Of a DNA stretch of 64,000 bases, positions 53,141-63,485 are shown piece after piece. Within the stretch, counting starts at the first letter, position 1. Each line of letters begins with the position of its first letter. The notes under the pieces were generated by a model. That model saw nothing but the letters and a program-made list of their open reading frames with translations. It ran no database searches and was not told the DNA's origin. The DNA is taken from assembly GCA_950106755.1 (NCBI GenBank), contig CATNNA010000004.1, positions 1,426,001-1,490,000 of the forward strand, given 5' to 3'. The position numbers and the translations under genes are program-made. This DNA comes from Climacium dendroides (taxonomy: Eukaryota; Streptophyta; Bryopsida; Hypnales; Climaciaceae).

Positions 53141-53319
53141 ATGAATAATTGGATCTTGCACAACATGTTTCCCATTTCTTTTTGCGTGAATTTCATGAGG
53201 TCTCATTTTATTGGACACCAAAGTACAGGGCTAGGTTTATGGCCCAATTTTTACTTTCATGTACTAACGAGGTCAATCAAAGTGACCACAAATTGCATTA
53301 TTTTTGAATTCGTGACTTT
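53141..53319 (+). repeat. Hybrid seam monomer of super-repeat K
   Basis: The left part has TTTGCGTG and TTATTGG like 51178 and 57245. The right part lacks their TTTGATG and GGTATATC, and reads TTTCATG and GGTCAATC like the monomer at 49037. The switch lies between 53210 and 53258. Adding 4104 bp lands inside the TTTGCGTG monomer at 57245, where the sequence stays of that type to its end. This fits the duplication join. Confidence 0.84.
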
Positions 53320-56300
53320 ATGAATAATTGGAACTTGCACAACATGTTTCCCATTTTTTTTTACGTGAATTTCATGAGGTCTCATTTTGTTGGACATCAA
53401 AGTACAGGGCTAGGTTTATGGCCCAATTTTCACTTTCATGTACTAACGAGGTCAATCAAAGTACCCACAAATTGCATTATTTTTGAAATCGTGACTTTAT
53501 GAATAATTGGAACTTGCACAACATGTTTCCCATATTTTTTTACGTGAATTTCATGAGGTCTCATTTTGTTGGACACGAAAGTACAGGGCTAGGTTTATGG
53601 CCCAATTTTTACTTTCATGTACTAACGAGGTCAATCAGAGTGACCACAAATTGCATTATTTTTGAAATCGTGACTTTATGAATAATTGGATCTTGCACAA
53701 CATGTTTCCCATATTTTTTTACGTGAATTTCATGAGGTCTCATTTTGTTGGACACCAAAGTACAGGGCTAGGTTTATGGCCCAATTTTTACTTTCATGTA
53801 CTAACGAGGTCAATCAAAGTGATCACAAATTGTTTTTTTTTCAATTCGTGACTTTATGAATAATTAGAACTTGCACAACATGTTTCCCATTTTTTTTTAC
53901 GTGAATTTCATGAGGTTACATTTTGTTGGACATCAAAGTACAGGGCTAGGTTTATGGCCCAATTTTTACTTTCATGTACTAACGAGGTCAATCAAAGTGA
54001 CCACAAATTGTTTTTTTTGAATTGGTTACTTTATGAATAATTGGATCTTGCACAACATGTTTCCCATTCCTTTTTACGTGAACTTCATGAGGTCTCATTT
54101 TGTTGGACACCAAAGTACAGGGCTAGGTTTATGGCCCAATTTTTACTTTCATATACTAACGAGGTCAATCAAAGTGATCACAAATTGCATTATTTTTGAA
54201 TTCGTGACTTTATGAATAATTGGAACTTGCACAACATGTTTCCCATTTTTTTTTACGTGAATTTCATGAGGTCTCATTTTGTTGGACACCAAAGTACAGG
54301 GCTAGGTTTATGACCCAATTTTTACTTTCATGTACTAACGAGGTCAATCAAAGTGATCACAAATTGTTTTTTTTTGAATTCGTGACTTTATGAATAATTG
54401 GAACTTGCACAACATGTTTCCCATTTTTTTTTACGTGAATTTCATGAGGTTACATTTTGTTGGACACCAAAGTACAGGGCTAGGTTTATGGCCCAATTTT
54501 TACTTTCATGTACTAACGAGGTCAATCAAAGTGACCACAAATTGCATTATTTTTGAATTCGTGACTTTATGAATAATTGGAACTTGCACAACATGTTTCC
54601 CATTTTTTTTTACGTGAATTTCATGAGGTCTCATTTTGTTGGACATCAAAGTACAGGGCTAGGTTTATGGCCCAATTTTTACTTTCATGTACTAACGAGG
54701 TATATCAAAGTGACCACAAATTGTTTTTTTTTAATTGGTTACTTTATGAATAATTGGATCTTGCACAACATGTTTCCCATTCCTTTTTACGTGAACTTCA
54801 TGAGGTCTCAATTTGATGGACATCAAAGTACAGGGCTAGGTTTATGGCCCAATGTTTACTTTCATGTACTAACGAGGTCAATCAAAGTGACCACAAATTG
54901 TTTTTTTTTCAATTGGTTACTTTATGAATAATTGGATCTTGCACAACATGTTTCCCATTCCTTTTTACGTGAATTTCATGAGGTCTCATTTTGTTGGACA
55001 CCAAAGTACAGGGCTAGGTTTATGGCCCAATTTTTACTTTCATATACTAACGAGGTCAATCAAAGTGATCACAAATTGCATTATTTTTGAATTCGTGACT
55101 TTATAAATAACTGGAACTTGCACAACATGTTTCCCATTTTTTTTTACGTGAATTTCATGAGGTCTCATTTTGTTGGACATCAAAGTACAGGGCTAGGTTT
55201 ATGGCCCAATTTTTACTTTCATGTACTAACGAGGTCAATCAAAGTGACCACAAATTGCATTATTTTTGAATTGGTTACTTTATGAATAATTGGATCTTGC
55301 ACAACATGTTTCCCATTTCTATTTGCGTGAATTTCATGAGGTCTCATTTTATTGGACACCAAAGTACAGGGCTAGGTTTATGGCCCAATTTTTACTTTGA
55401 TGTACTAACGAGGTATATCAAAGTGACCACAAATTGCATTATTTTTGAATTCGTGACTTTATGAATAATTGGAACTTGCACAACATGTTTCCCATTTTTT
55501 TTTACGTGAATTTCATGAGGTCTCATTTTGTTGGACACCAAAGTACAGGGCTAGGTTTATGACCCAATTTTTACTTTCATGTACTAACGGGGTCAATCAA
55601 AGTGATCACAAATTGTTTTTTTTTGAATTCGTGACTTTATGAATAATTGGATCTTGCACAACATGTTTCCCATTCCTTTTTACGTGAACTTCATGAGGTC
55701 TCATTTTGTTGGACACCAAAGTACAGGGCTAGGTTTATAGCCCAATTTTTACTTTCATGTACTAACGAGGTCAATCAAAGTGACCACAAATTGTTTTTTT
55801 TTGAATTGGTTACTTTATGAATAATTGGATCTTGCACAACATGTTTCCCATTCCTTTTTACGTGAACTTCCTGAGGTCTCATTTTGTTGGACACCAAAGT
55901 ACAGGGCTAGGTTTATGGCCCAATTTTTACTTTCATATACTAACCAGGTCAATCAAAGTGATCACAAATTGCATTATTTTTGAATTCGTGACTTTATGAA
56001 TAATTTGAACTTGCACAACATGTTTCCCATATTTTTTTACGTGAATTTCATGAGGTCTCATTTTGTTGGACACCAAAGCACAGGGCTAGGTTTATGGCCC
56101 AATTTTTACTTTCATGTACTAACGAGGTCAATCAAAGTGACCACAAATTGCATTATTTTTGAATTCGTGACTTTATGAATAATTGGATCTTGCACAATAT
56201 GTTTCCCATTTCTTTTTACGTGAATTTCATAAGGTCTCATTTTGTTGGACACCAAAGTACAGGGCTAGGTTTATAGCCCAATTTTTACTTTCATGTACTA

Positions 56301-57423
56301 ACGAGGTCAATCAAAGTTATCACAAATTGTTTTTTTTTGAATTCGTGACTTTATGAATAATTGGAACTTGCACAACATGTTTCCCATTTTTTTTTACGTG
56401 AATTTCATGAGGTTACATTTTGTTGGACACCAAAGTACAGGGCTAGGTTTATGGCCCAATTTTTACTTTCATGTACTAACGAGGTCAATCAAAGTGACCA
56501 CAAATTGCATTATTTTTGAATTCGTGACTTTATGAATAATTGGAACTTGCACAACATGTTTCCCATTTTTTTTTACGTGAATTTCATGAGGTCTCATTTT
56601 GTTGGACATCAAAGTACAGGGCTAGGTTTATGGCCCAATTTTTACTTTCATGTACTAACGAGGTATATCAAAGTGACCACAAATTGTTTTTTTTTAATTG
56701 GTTACTTTATGAATAATTGGATCTTGCACAACATGTTTCCCATTCCTTTTTACGTGAACTTCATGAGGTCTCAATTTGATGGACATCAAAGTACAGGGCT
56801 AGGTTTATGGCCCAATGTTTACTTTCATGTACTAACGAGGTCAATCAAAGTGACCACAAATTGTTTTTTTTTCAATTGGTTACTTTATGAATAATTGGAT
56901 CTTGCACAACATGTTTCCCATTCCTTTTTACGTGAATTTCATGAGGTCTCATTTTGTTGGACACCAAAGTACAGGGCTAGGTTTATGGCCCAATTTTTAC
57001 TTTCATATACTAACGAGGTCAATCAAAGTGATCACAAATTGCATTATTTTTGAATTCGTGACTTTATAAATAACTGGAACTTGCACAACATGTTTCCCAT
57101 TTTTTTTTACGTGAATTTCATGAGGTCTCATTTTGTTGGACATCAAAGTACAGGGCTAGGTTTATGGCCCAATTTTTACTTTCATGTACTAACGAGGTCA
57201 ATCAAAGTGACCACAAATTGCATTATTTTTGAATTGGTTACTTTATGAATAATTGGATCTTGCACAACATGTTTCCCATTTCTTTTTGCGTGAATTTCAT
57301 GAGGTCTCATTTTATTGGACACCAAAGTACAGGGCTAGGTTTATGGCCCAATTTTTACTTTGATGTACTAACGAGGTATATCAAAGTGACCACAAATTGC
57401 ATTATTTTTGAATTCGTGACTTT
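53320..57423 (+). repeat. 4104-bp super-repeat K, copy 2 (23 monomers)
   Basis: It matches copy 1 monomer for monomer at constant 4104-bp offset, with AGTACCCAC at 53320, CATATAC at 54033, TTTCTATTTGCG at 55282 and CTTCCTGAGG at 55817. It contains a full L copy (54390-56352) and the first six monomers of another. Its last monomer keeps TTTGATG and GGTATATC, unlike the hybrid ending copy 1. Confidence 0.92.
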
Positions 57424-58315
57424 ATGAATAATTGGAACTTGCACAACATGTTTCCCATTTTTTTTTACGTGAATTTCATGAGGTCTCATTTTGTTGGACA
57501 CCAAAGTACAGGGCTAGGTTTATGACCCAATTTTTACTTTCATGTACTAACGGGGTCAATCAAAGTGATCACAAATTGTTTTTTTTTGAATTCGTGACTT
57601 TATGAATAATTGGATCTTGCACAACATGTTTCCCATTCCTTTTTACGTGAACTTCATGAGGTCTCATTTTGTTGGACACCAAAGTACAGGGCTAGGTTTA
57701 TAGCCCAATTTTTACTTTCATGTACTAACGAGGTCAATCAAAGTGACCACAAATTGTTTTTTTTTGAATTGGTTACTTTATGAATAATTGGATCTTGCAC
57801 AACATGTTTCCCATTCCTTTTTACGTGAACTTCCTGAGGTCTCATTTTGTTGGACACCAAAGTACAGGGCTAGGTTTATGGCCCAATTTTTACTTTCATA
57901 TACTAACCAGGTCAATCAAAGTGATCACAAATTGCATTATTTTTGAATTCGTGACTTTATGAATAATTTGAACTTGCACAACATGTTTCCCATATTTTTT
58001 TACGTGAATTTCATGAGGTCTCATTTTGTTGGACACCAAAGCACAGGGCTAGGTTTATGGCCCAATTTTTACTTTCATGTACTAACGAGGTCAATCAAAG
58101 TGACCACAAATTGCATTATTTTTGAATTCGTGACTTTATGAATAATTGGATCTTGCACAATATGTTTCCCATTTCTTTTTACGTGAATTTCATAAGGTCT
58201 CATTTTGTTGGACACCAAAGTACAGGGCTAGGTTTATAGCCCAATTTTTACTTTCATGTACTAACGAGGTCAATCAAAGTTATCACAAATTGTTTTTTTT
58301 TGAATTCGTGACTTT
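56353..58315 (+). repeat. 1963-bp repeat L, complete copy with TTTCTTTTTGCG
   Basis: This is the L unit following the one at 54390-56352. It runs through all eleven marked monomers, with TTTCTTTTTGCG at 57245, CTTCCTGAGG at 57780, AATTTGAAC at 57959 and GCACAATATG at 58138. A further L start (GGTTAC) stands at 58316, then the order departs at about 58494 with CTTACACAAC. Confidence 0.88.
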
Positions 58316-58493
58316 ATGAATAATTGGAACTTGCACAACATGTTTCCCATTTTTTTTTACGTGAATTTCATGAGGTTACATTTTGTTGGACACCAAAGTA
58401 CAGGGCTAGGTTTATGGCCCAATTTTTACTTTCATGTACTAACGAGGTCAATCAAAGTGACCACAAATTGCATTATTTTCGAATTCGTGACTT

Positions 58494-60454
58494 TATGAAT
58501 AATTGGAACTTACACAACATGTTTCCCATTTTTTTTTACGTGAATTTCATGAGGTCTCATTTTGTTGGACATCAAAGTACAGGGCTAGGTTTATGGCCCA
58601 ATTTTTACTTTCATGTACTAACGAGGTCAATCAAAGTGACCACAAATTGTTTTTTTTGAATTGGTTACTTTATGAATAATTGGATCTTGCACAACATGTT
58701 TCCCATTCCTTTTTACGTGAACTTCATGAGGTCTCATTTTGTTGGACACCAAAGTACGGGGCTAGGTTTATGGCCCAATTTTCACTTTCGTGTACTAACG
58801 AGGTCAATCAAAGTGACCACAAATTGCATTATTTTTGAAATCGTGACTTTATGAATAATTGGAACTTGCACAACATGTTTCCCATATTTTTTTACGTGAA
58901 TTTCATGAGGTCTCATTTTGTTGGACACGAAAGTACAGGGCTAGGTTTATGGCCCAATTTTTACTTTCATGTACTAACGAGGTCAATCAAAGTGACCACA
59001 AATTGCATTATTTTTGAATTCGTGACTTTATGAATAATTGGAACTTACACAACATGTTTCCCATTTTTTTTTACGTGAATTTCATGAGGTTACATTTTGT
59101 TGGACATCAAAGTACAGGGCTAGGTTTATGGCCCAATTTTTACTTTCATGTACTAACGAGGTCAATCAAAGTGACCACAAATTGCATTATTTTTGAATTC
59201 GTGACTTTATGAATAATTGGAACTTGCACAACATGCTTCCCATATTTTTTTACGTGAATTTCATGAGGTCTCATTTTGTTGGACACCAAAGTACAGGCTA
59301 GGTTTATGGCCCAATTTTTACTTTCATGTACTAACGAGGTCAATCAAAGTGATCACAAATTGTTTTTTTTTCAATTCGTGACTTTATGAATAATTAGAAC
59401 TTGCACAACATGTTTCCCATTTTTTTTACGTGAACTTCATGAGGTCTCAATTTGATGGACATCAAAGTACAGGGCTAGGTTTATGGCCCAATTTTTACTT
59501 TCATGTACTAACGAGGTCAATCAAAGTGACCACAAATTGTTTTTTTTGAATTGGTTACTTTATGAATAATTGGATCTTGCACAACATGTTTCCCATTCCT
59601 TTTTACGTGAACTTCATGAGGTCTCATTTTGTTGGACACCAAAGTACGGGGCTAGGTTTATGGCCCAATTTTCACTTTCATGTACTAACGAGGTCAATCA
59701 AAGTGACCACAAATTGCATTATTTTTGAAATCGTGACTTTATGAATAATTGGAACTTGCACAACATGTTTCCCATTGTGTTTTACGTGAATTTCATGAGG
59801 TCTCATTTTGTTGGACACCAAAGTACAGGGCTAGGTTTATGGCCCAATTTTTACTTTCATGTACTAACGAGGTCAATCAAAGTGACCACAAATTGTTTTT
59901 TTTGAATTGGTTACTTTATGAATAATTGGATCTTGCACAACATGTTTCCCATTCCTTTTTACGTGAACTTCATGAGGTCTCAATTTGATGGACATCAAAG
60001 TACAGGGCTAGGTTTATGGCCCAATTTTTACTTTCATGTACTAACGAGGTCAATCAAAGTGACCACAAATTGCATTATTTTTGAATTCGTGACTTTATGA
60101 ATAATTGGAACTTGCACAACATGTTTCCCATATTTTTTTACGTGAATTTCATGAGGTCTCATTTTGTTGGACACCAAAGTACGGGGCTAGGTTTATGGCC
60201 CAGTTTTCACTTTCATGTACTAACGAGGTCAATCAAAGTGACCACAAATTGCTTTTTTTTTGAAATCGTGACTTTATGAATAATTGGAACTTGCACAACA
60301 TGTTTCCCATATTTTTTTACGTGAATTTCATGAGGTCTCATTTTGTTGGACACGAAAGTACAGGGCTAGGTTTATGGCCCAATTTTTACTTTCATGTACT
60401 AACGAGGTCAATCAGAGTGACCACAAATTGCATTATTTTTGAATTCGTGACTTT
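58494..60454 (+). repeat. Right-hand mixed modules (11 monomers)
   Basis: ACGGGGC with TTCGTGTAC (58672), GACACGAAAG (58851) and CTTACACAAC with GGTTAC (59030) repeat the module seen at 38327-38861. Next come irregular copies: CATGCTTCCC and a missing G in AGTACAGGCTAGG at 59209-59385, a 176-bp hybrid at 59386, a CATTGTGTTTTACG box at about 59740, CAATTTGATGG at 59918 and GCCCAGTTTTCAC with a GCTTTTTTTTGAAATCG tail at 60097. Confidence 0.8.
59386..59561 (+). repeat. Hybrid monomer of 176 bp
   Basis: It starts AATTAGAAC with a shortened T box, like 62416. It then has AACTTC, CAATTTGATGG and GACATC like 59918. The switch is within roughly 59398-59436. It directly follows a monomer with its own 1-bp deletion, so two rare events sit side by side. 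Confidence 0.72.
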
Positions 60455-61702
60455 ATGAATAATTGGAACTTGCACAACATGTTTCCCATATTTTTTTACG
60501 TGAATTTCATGAGGTCTCATTTTGTTGGACACCAAAGTACAGGGCTAGGTTTATGGCCCAATTTTTACTTTCATGTACTAACGAGGTCAATCAAAGTGAT
60601 CACAAATTGTTTTTTTTTCAATTCGTGACTTTATGAATAATTAGAACTTGCACAACATGTTTCCCATTTTTTTTTACGTGAATTTCATGAGGTTACATTT
60701 TGTTGGACATCAAAGTACAGGGCTAGGTTTATGGCCCAATTTTTACTTTCATGTACTAACGAGGTCAATCAAAGTGACCACAAATTGTTTTTTTTGAATT
60801 GGTTACTTTATGAATAATTGGATCTTGCACAACATGTTTCCCATTCCTTTTTACGTGAACTTCCTGAGGTCTCATTTTGTTGGACACCAAAGTACGGGGC
60901 TAGGTTTATGGCCCAATTTTTACTTTCATGTACTAACGAGGTCAATCAAAGTGACCACAAATTGCATTATTTTTGAAATCGTGACTTTATGAATAATTGG
61001 AACTTGCACAACATGTTTCCCATATTTTTTTACGTGAATTTCATGAGGTCTCATTTTGTTGGACACGAAAGTACAGGGCTAGGTTTATGGCCCAATTTTT
61101 ACTTTCATGTACTAACGAGGTCAATCAAAGTGACCACAAATTGCATTATTTTTGAATTCGTGACTTTATGAATAATTGGAACTTGCACAACATGTTTCCC
61201 ATTTCTTTTTACGTGAATTTCATGAGGTTACATTTTGTTGGACACCAAAGTACAGGGCTAGGTTTATGGCCCAATTTTTACTTTCATGTACTAACGAGGT
61301 CAGTCAAAGTGATCACAAATTGCATTATTTTTGAATTCGTGACTTTATGAATAATTGGAACTTGCACAACATGTTTCCCATTTTTTTTTACGTGAATTTC
61401 ATGAGGTCTCATTTTGTTGGACACCAAAGTACAGGGCTAGGTTTATGGCCCAATTTTTACTTTCATGTACTAACGAGGTCAATCAAAGTGACCACAAATT
61501 GTTTTTTTTGAATTGGTTACTTTATGAATAATTGGATCTTGCACAACATGTTTCCCATTCCTTTTTACGTGAACTTCATGAGGTCTCATTTTGTTGGACA
61601 CCATTGTACGGGGCTAGGTTTATGGCCCAATTTTCACTTTCATGTACTAACGAGGTCAATCAAAGTGACCACAAATTGCATTATTTTTGAAATCGTGACT
61701 TT
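60455..61702 (+). repeat. 1783-bp-offset duplication M, copy 1 core (7 monomers)
   Basis: Order: ATATTTTTTT with C-tail; AATTAGAAC with GGTTAC and short tail; CTTCCTGAGG with ACGGGGC (60810); GACACGAAAG (60989); one-C box with GGTTAC and GTCAGTC (61168); all-T box; ACACCATTGTACGGGGC (61524). The rare GTCAGTC and CCATTGTAC changes recur 1783 bp later. Confidence 0.88.
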
Positions 61703-62237
61703 ATGAATAATTGGAACTTGCACAACATGTTTCCCATATTTTTTTACGTGAATTTCATGAGGTCTCATTTTGTTGGACACGAAAGTACAGGGCTAGGTTT
61801 ATGGCCCAATTTTTACTTTCATGTACTAACGAGGTCAATCAAAGTGACCACAAATTGTTTTTTTTGAATTGGTTACTTTATGAATAATTGGATCTTGCAC
61901 AACATGTTTCCCATTCCTTTTTACGTGAACTTCATGAGGTCTCAATTTGATGGACATCAAAGTACAGGGCTAGGTTTATGGCCCAATTTTTACTTTCATG
62001 TACTAACGAGGTCAATCAAAGTGACCACAAATTGCATTATTTTTGAATTCGTGACTTTATGAATAATTGGAACTTGCACAACATGTTTCCCATATTTTTT
62101 TACGTGAATTTCATGAGGTCTCATTTTGTTGGACACGAAAGTACAGGGCTAGGTTTATGGCCCAATTTTTACTTTCATGTACTAACGAGGTCAATCAAAG
62201 TGACCACAAATTGCATTATTTTTGAATTCGTGACTTT

Positions 62238-63485
62238 ATGAATAATTGGAACTTGCACAACATGTTTCCCATATTTTTTTACGTGAATTTCATGAGGTCT
62301 CATTTTGTTGGACACCAAAGTACAGGGCTAGGTTTATGGCCCAATTTTTACTTTCATGTACTAACGAGGTCAATCAAAGTGATCACAAATTGTTTTTTTT
62401 TCAATTCGTGACTTTATGAATAATTAGAACTTGCACAACATGTTTCCCATTTTTTTTTACGTGAATTTCATGAGGTTACATTTTGTTGGACATCAAAGTA
62501 CAGGGCTAGGTTTATGGCCCAATTTTTACTTTCATGTACTAACGAGGTCAATCAAAGTGACCACAAATTGTTTTTTTTGAATTGGTTACTTTATGAATAA
62601 TTGGATCTTGCACAACATGTTTCCCATTCCTTTTTACGTGAACTTCCTGAGGTCTCATTTTGTTGGACACCAAAGTACGGGGCTAGGTTTATGGCCCAAT
62701 TTTTACTTTCATGTACTAACGAGGTCAATCAAAGTGACCACAAATTGCATTATTTTTGAAATCGTGACTTTATGAATAATTGGAACTTGCACAACATGTT
62801 TCCCATATTTTTTTACGTGAATTTCATGAGGTCTCATTTTGTTGGACACGAAAGTACAGGGCTAGGTTTATGGCCCAATTTTTACTTTCATGTACTAACG
62901 AGGTCAATCAAAGTGACCACAAATTGCATTATTTTTGAATTCGTGACTTTATGAATAATTGGAACTTGCACAACATGTTTCCCATTTCTTTTTACGTGAA
63001 TTTCATGAGGTTACATTTTGTTGGACACCAAAGTACAGGGCTAGGTTTATGGCCCAATTTTTACTTTCATGTACTAACGAGGTCAGTCAAAGTGATCACA
63101 AATTGCATTATTTTTGAATTCGTGACTTTATGAATAATTGGAACTTGCACAACATGTTTCCCATTTTTTTTTACGTGAATTTCATGAGGTCTCATTTTGT
63201 TGGACACCAAAGTACAGGGCTAGGTTTATGGCCCAATTTTTACTTTCATGTACTAACGAGGTCAATCAAAGTGACCACAAATTGTTTTTTTTGAATTGGT
63301 TACTTTATGAATAATTGGATCTTGCACAACATGTTTCCCATTCCTTTTTACGTGAACTTCATGAGGTCTCATTTTGTTGGACACCATTGTACGGGGCTAG
63401 GTTTATGGCCCAATTTTCACTTTCATGTACTAACGAGGTCAATCAAAGTGACCACAAATTGCATTATTTTTGAAATCGTGACTTT
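62238..63485 (+). repeat. 1783-bp-offset duplication M, copy 2 core (7 monomers)
   Basis: It has the same seven monomers as 60455-61702 with CTTCCTGAGG at 62593, GTCAGTC at 62951 and CCATTGTAC at 63307. Between the copies stand three monomers, including CAATTTGATGG (61880). The next monomer (63486) keeps GACACGAAAG but changes to GTCATTC and CACGAATT, so identity ends inside it. Confidence 0.87.

Larger units (their letters stand above)
49216..53319 (+). repeat. 4104-bp super-repeat K, copy 1 (23 monomers)
   Basis: It opens with a TTTCAC, AGTACCCAC, GAAATCG monomer and contains, in order, GACACG with CAGAGTG (49395), CATATAC (49929), GGTTAC (50286), GGTATATC (50465), CAATTTGATGG with CAATGTTTAC (50642), TATAAATAACTGG (about 50999), TTTCTATTTGCG (51178), CTTCCTGAGG (51713), AATTTGAAC with AAAGCACAGG (51892), GCACAATATG (52070), then a second run from GGTTAC (52249). 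Every mark recurs 4104 bp later. The one difference I noted before the last monomer is G at 52208 against C at 56312. Expect more on alignment. Confidence 0.92.
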
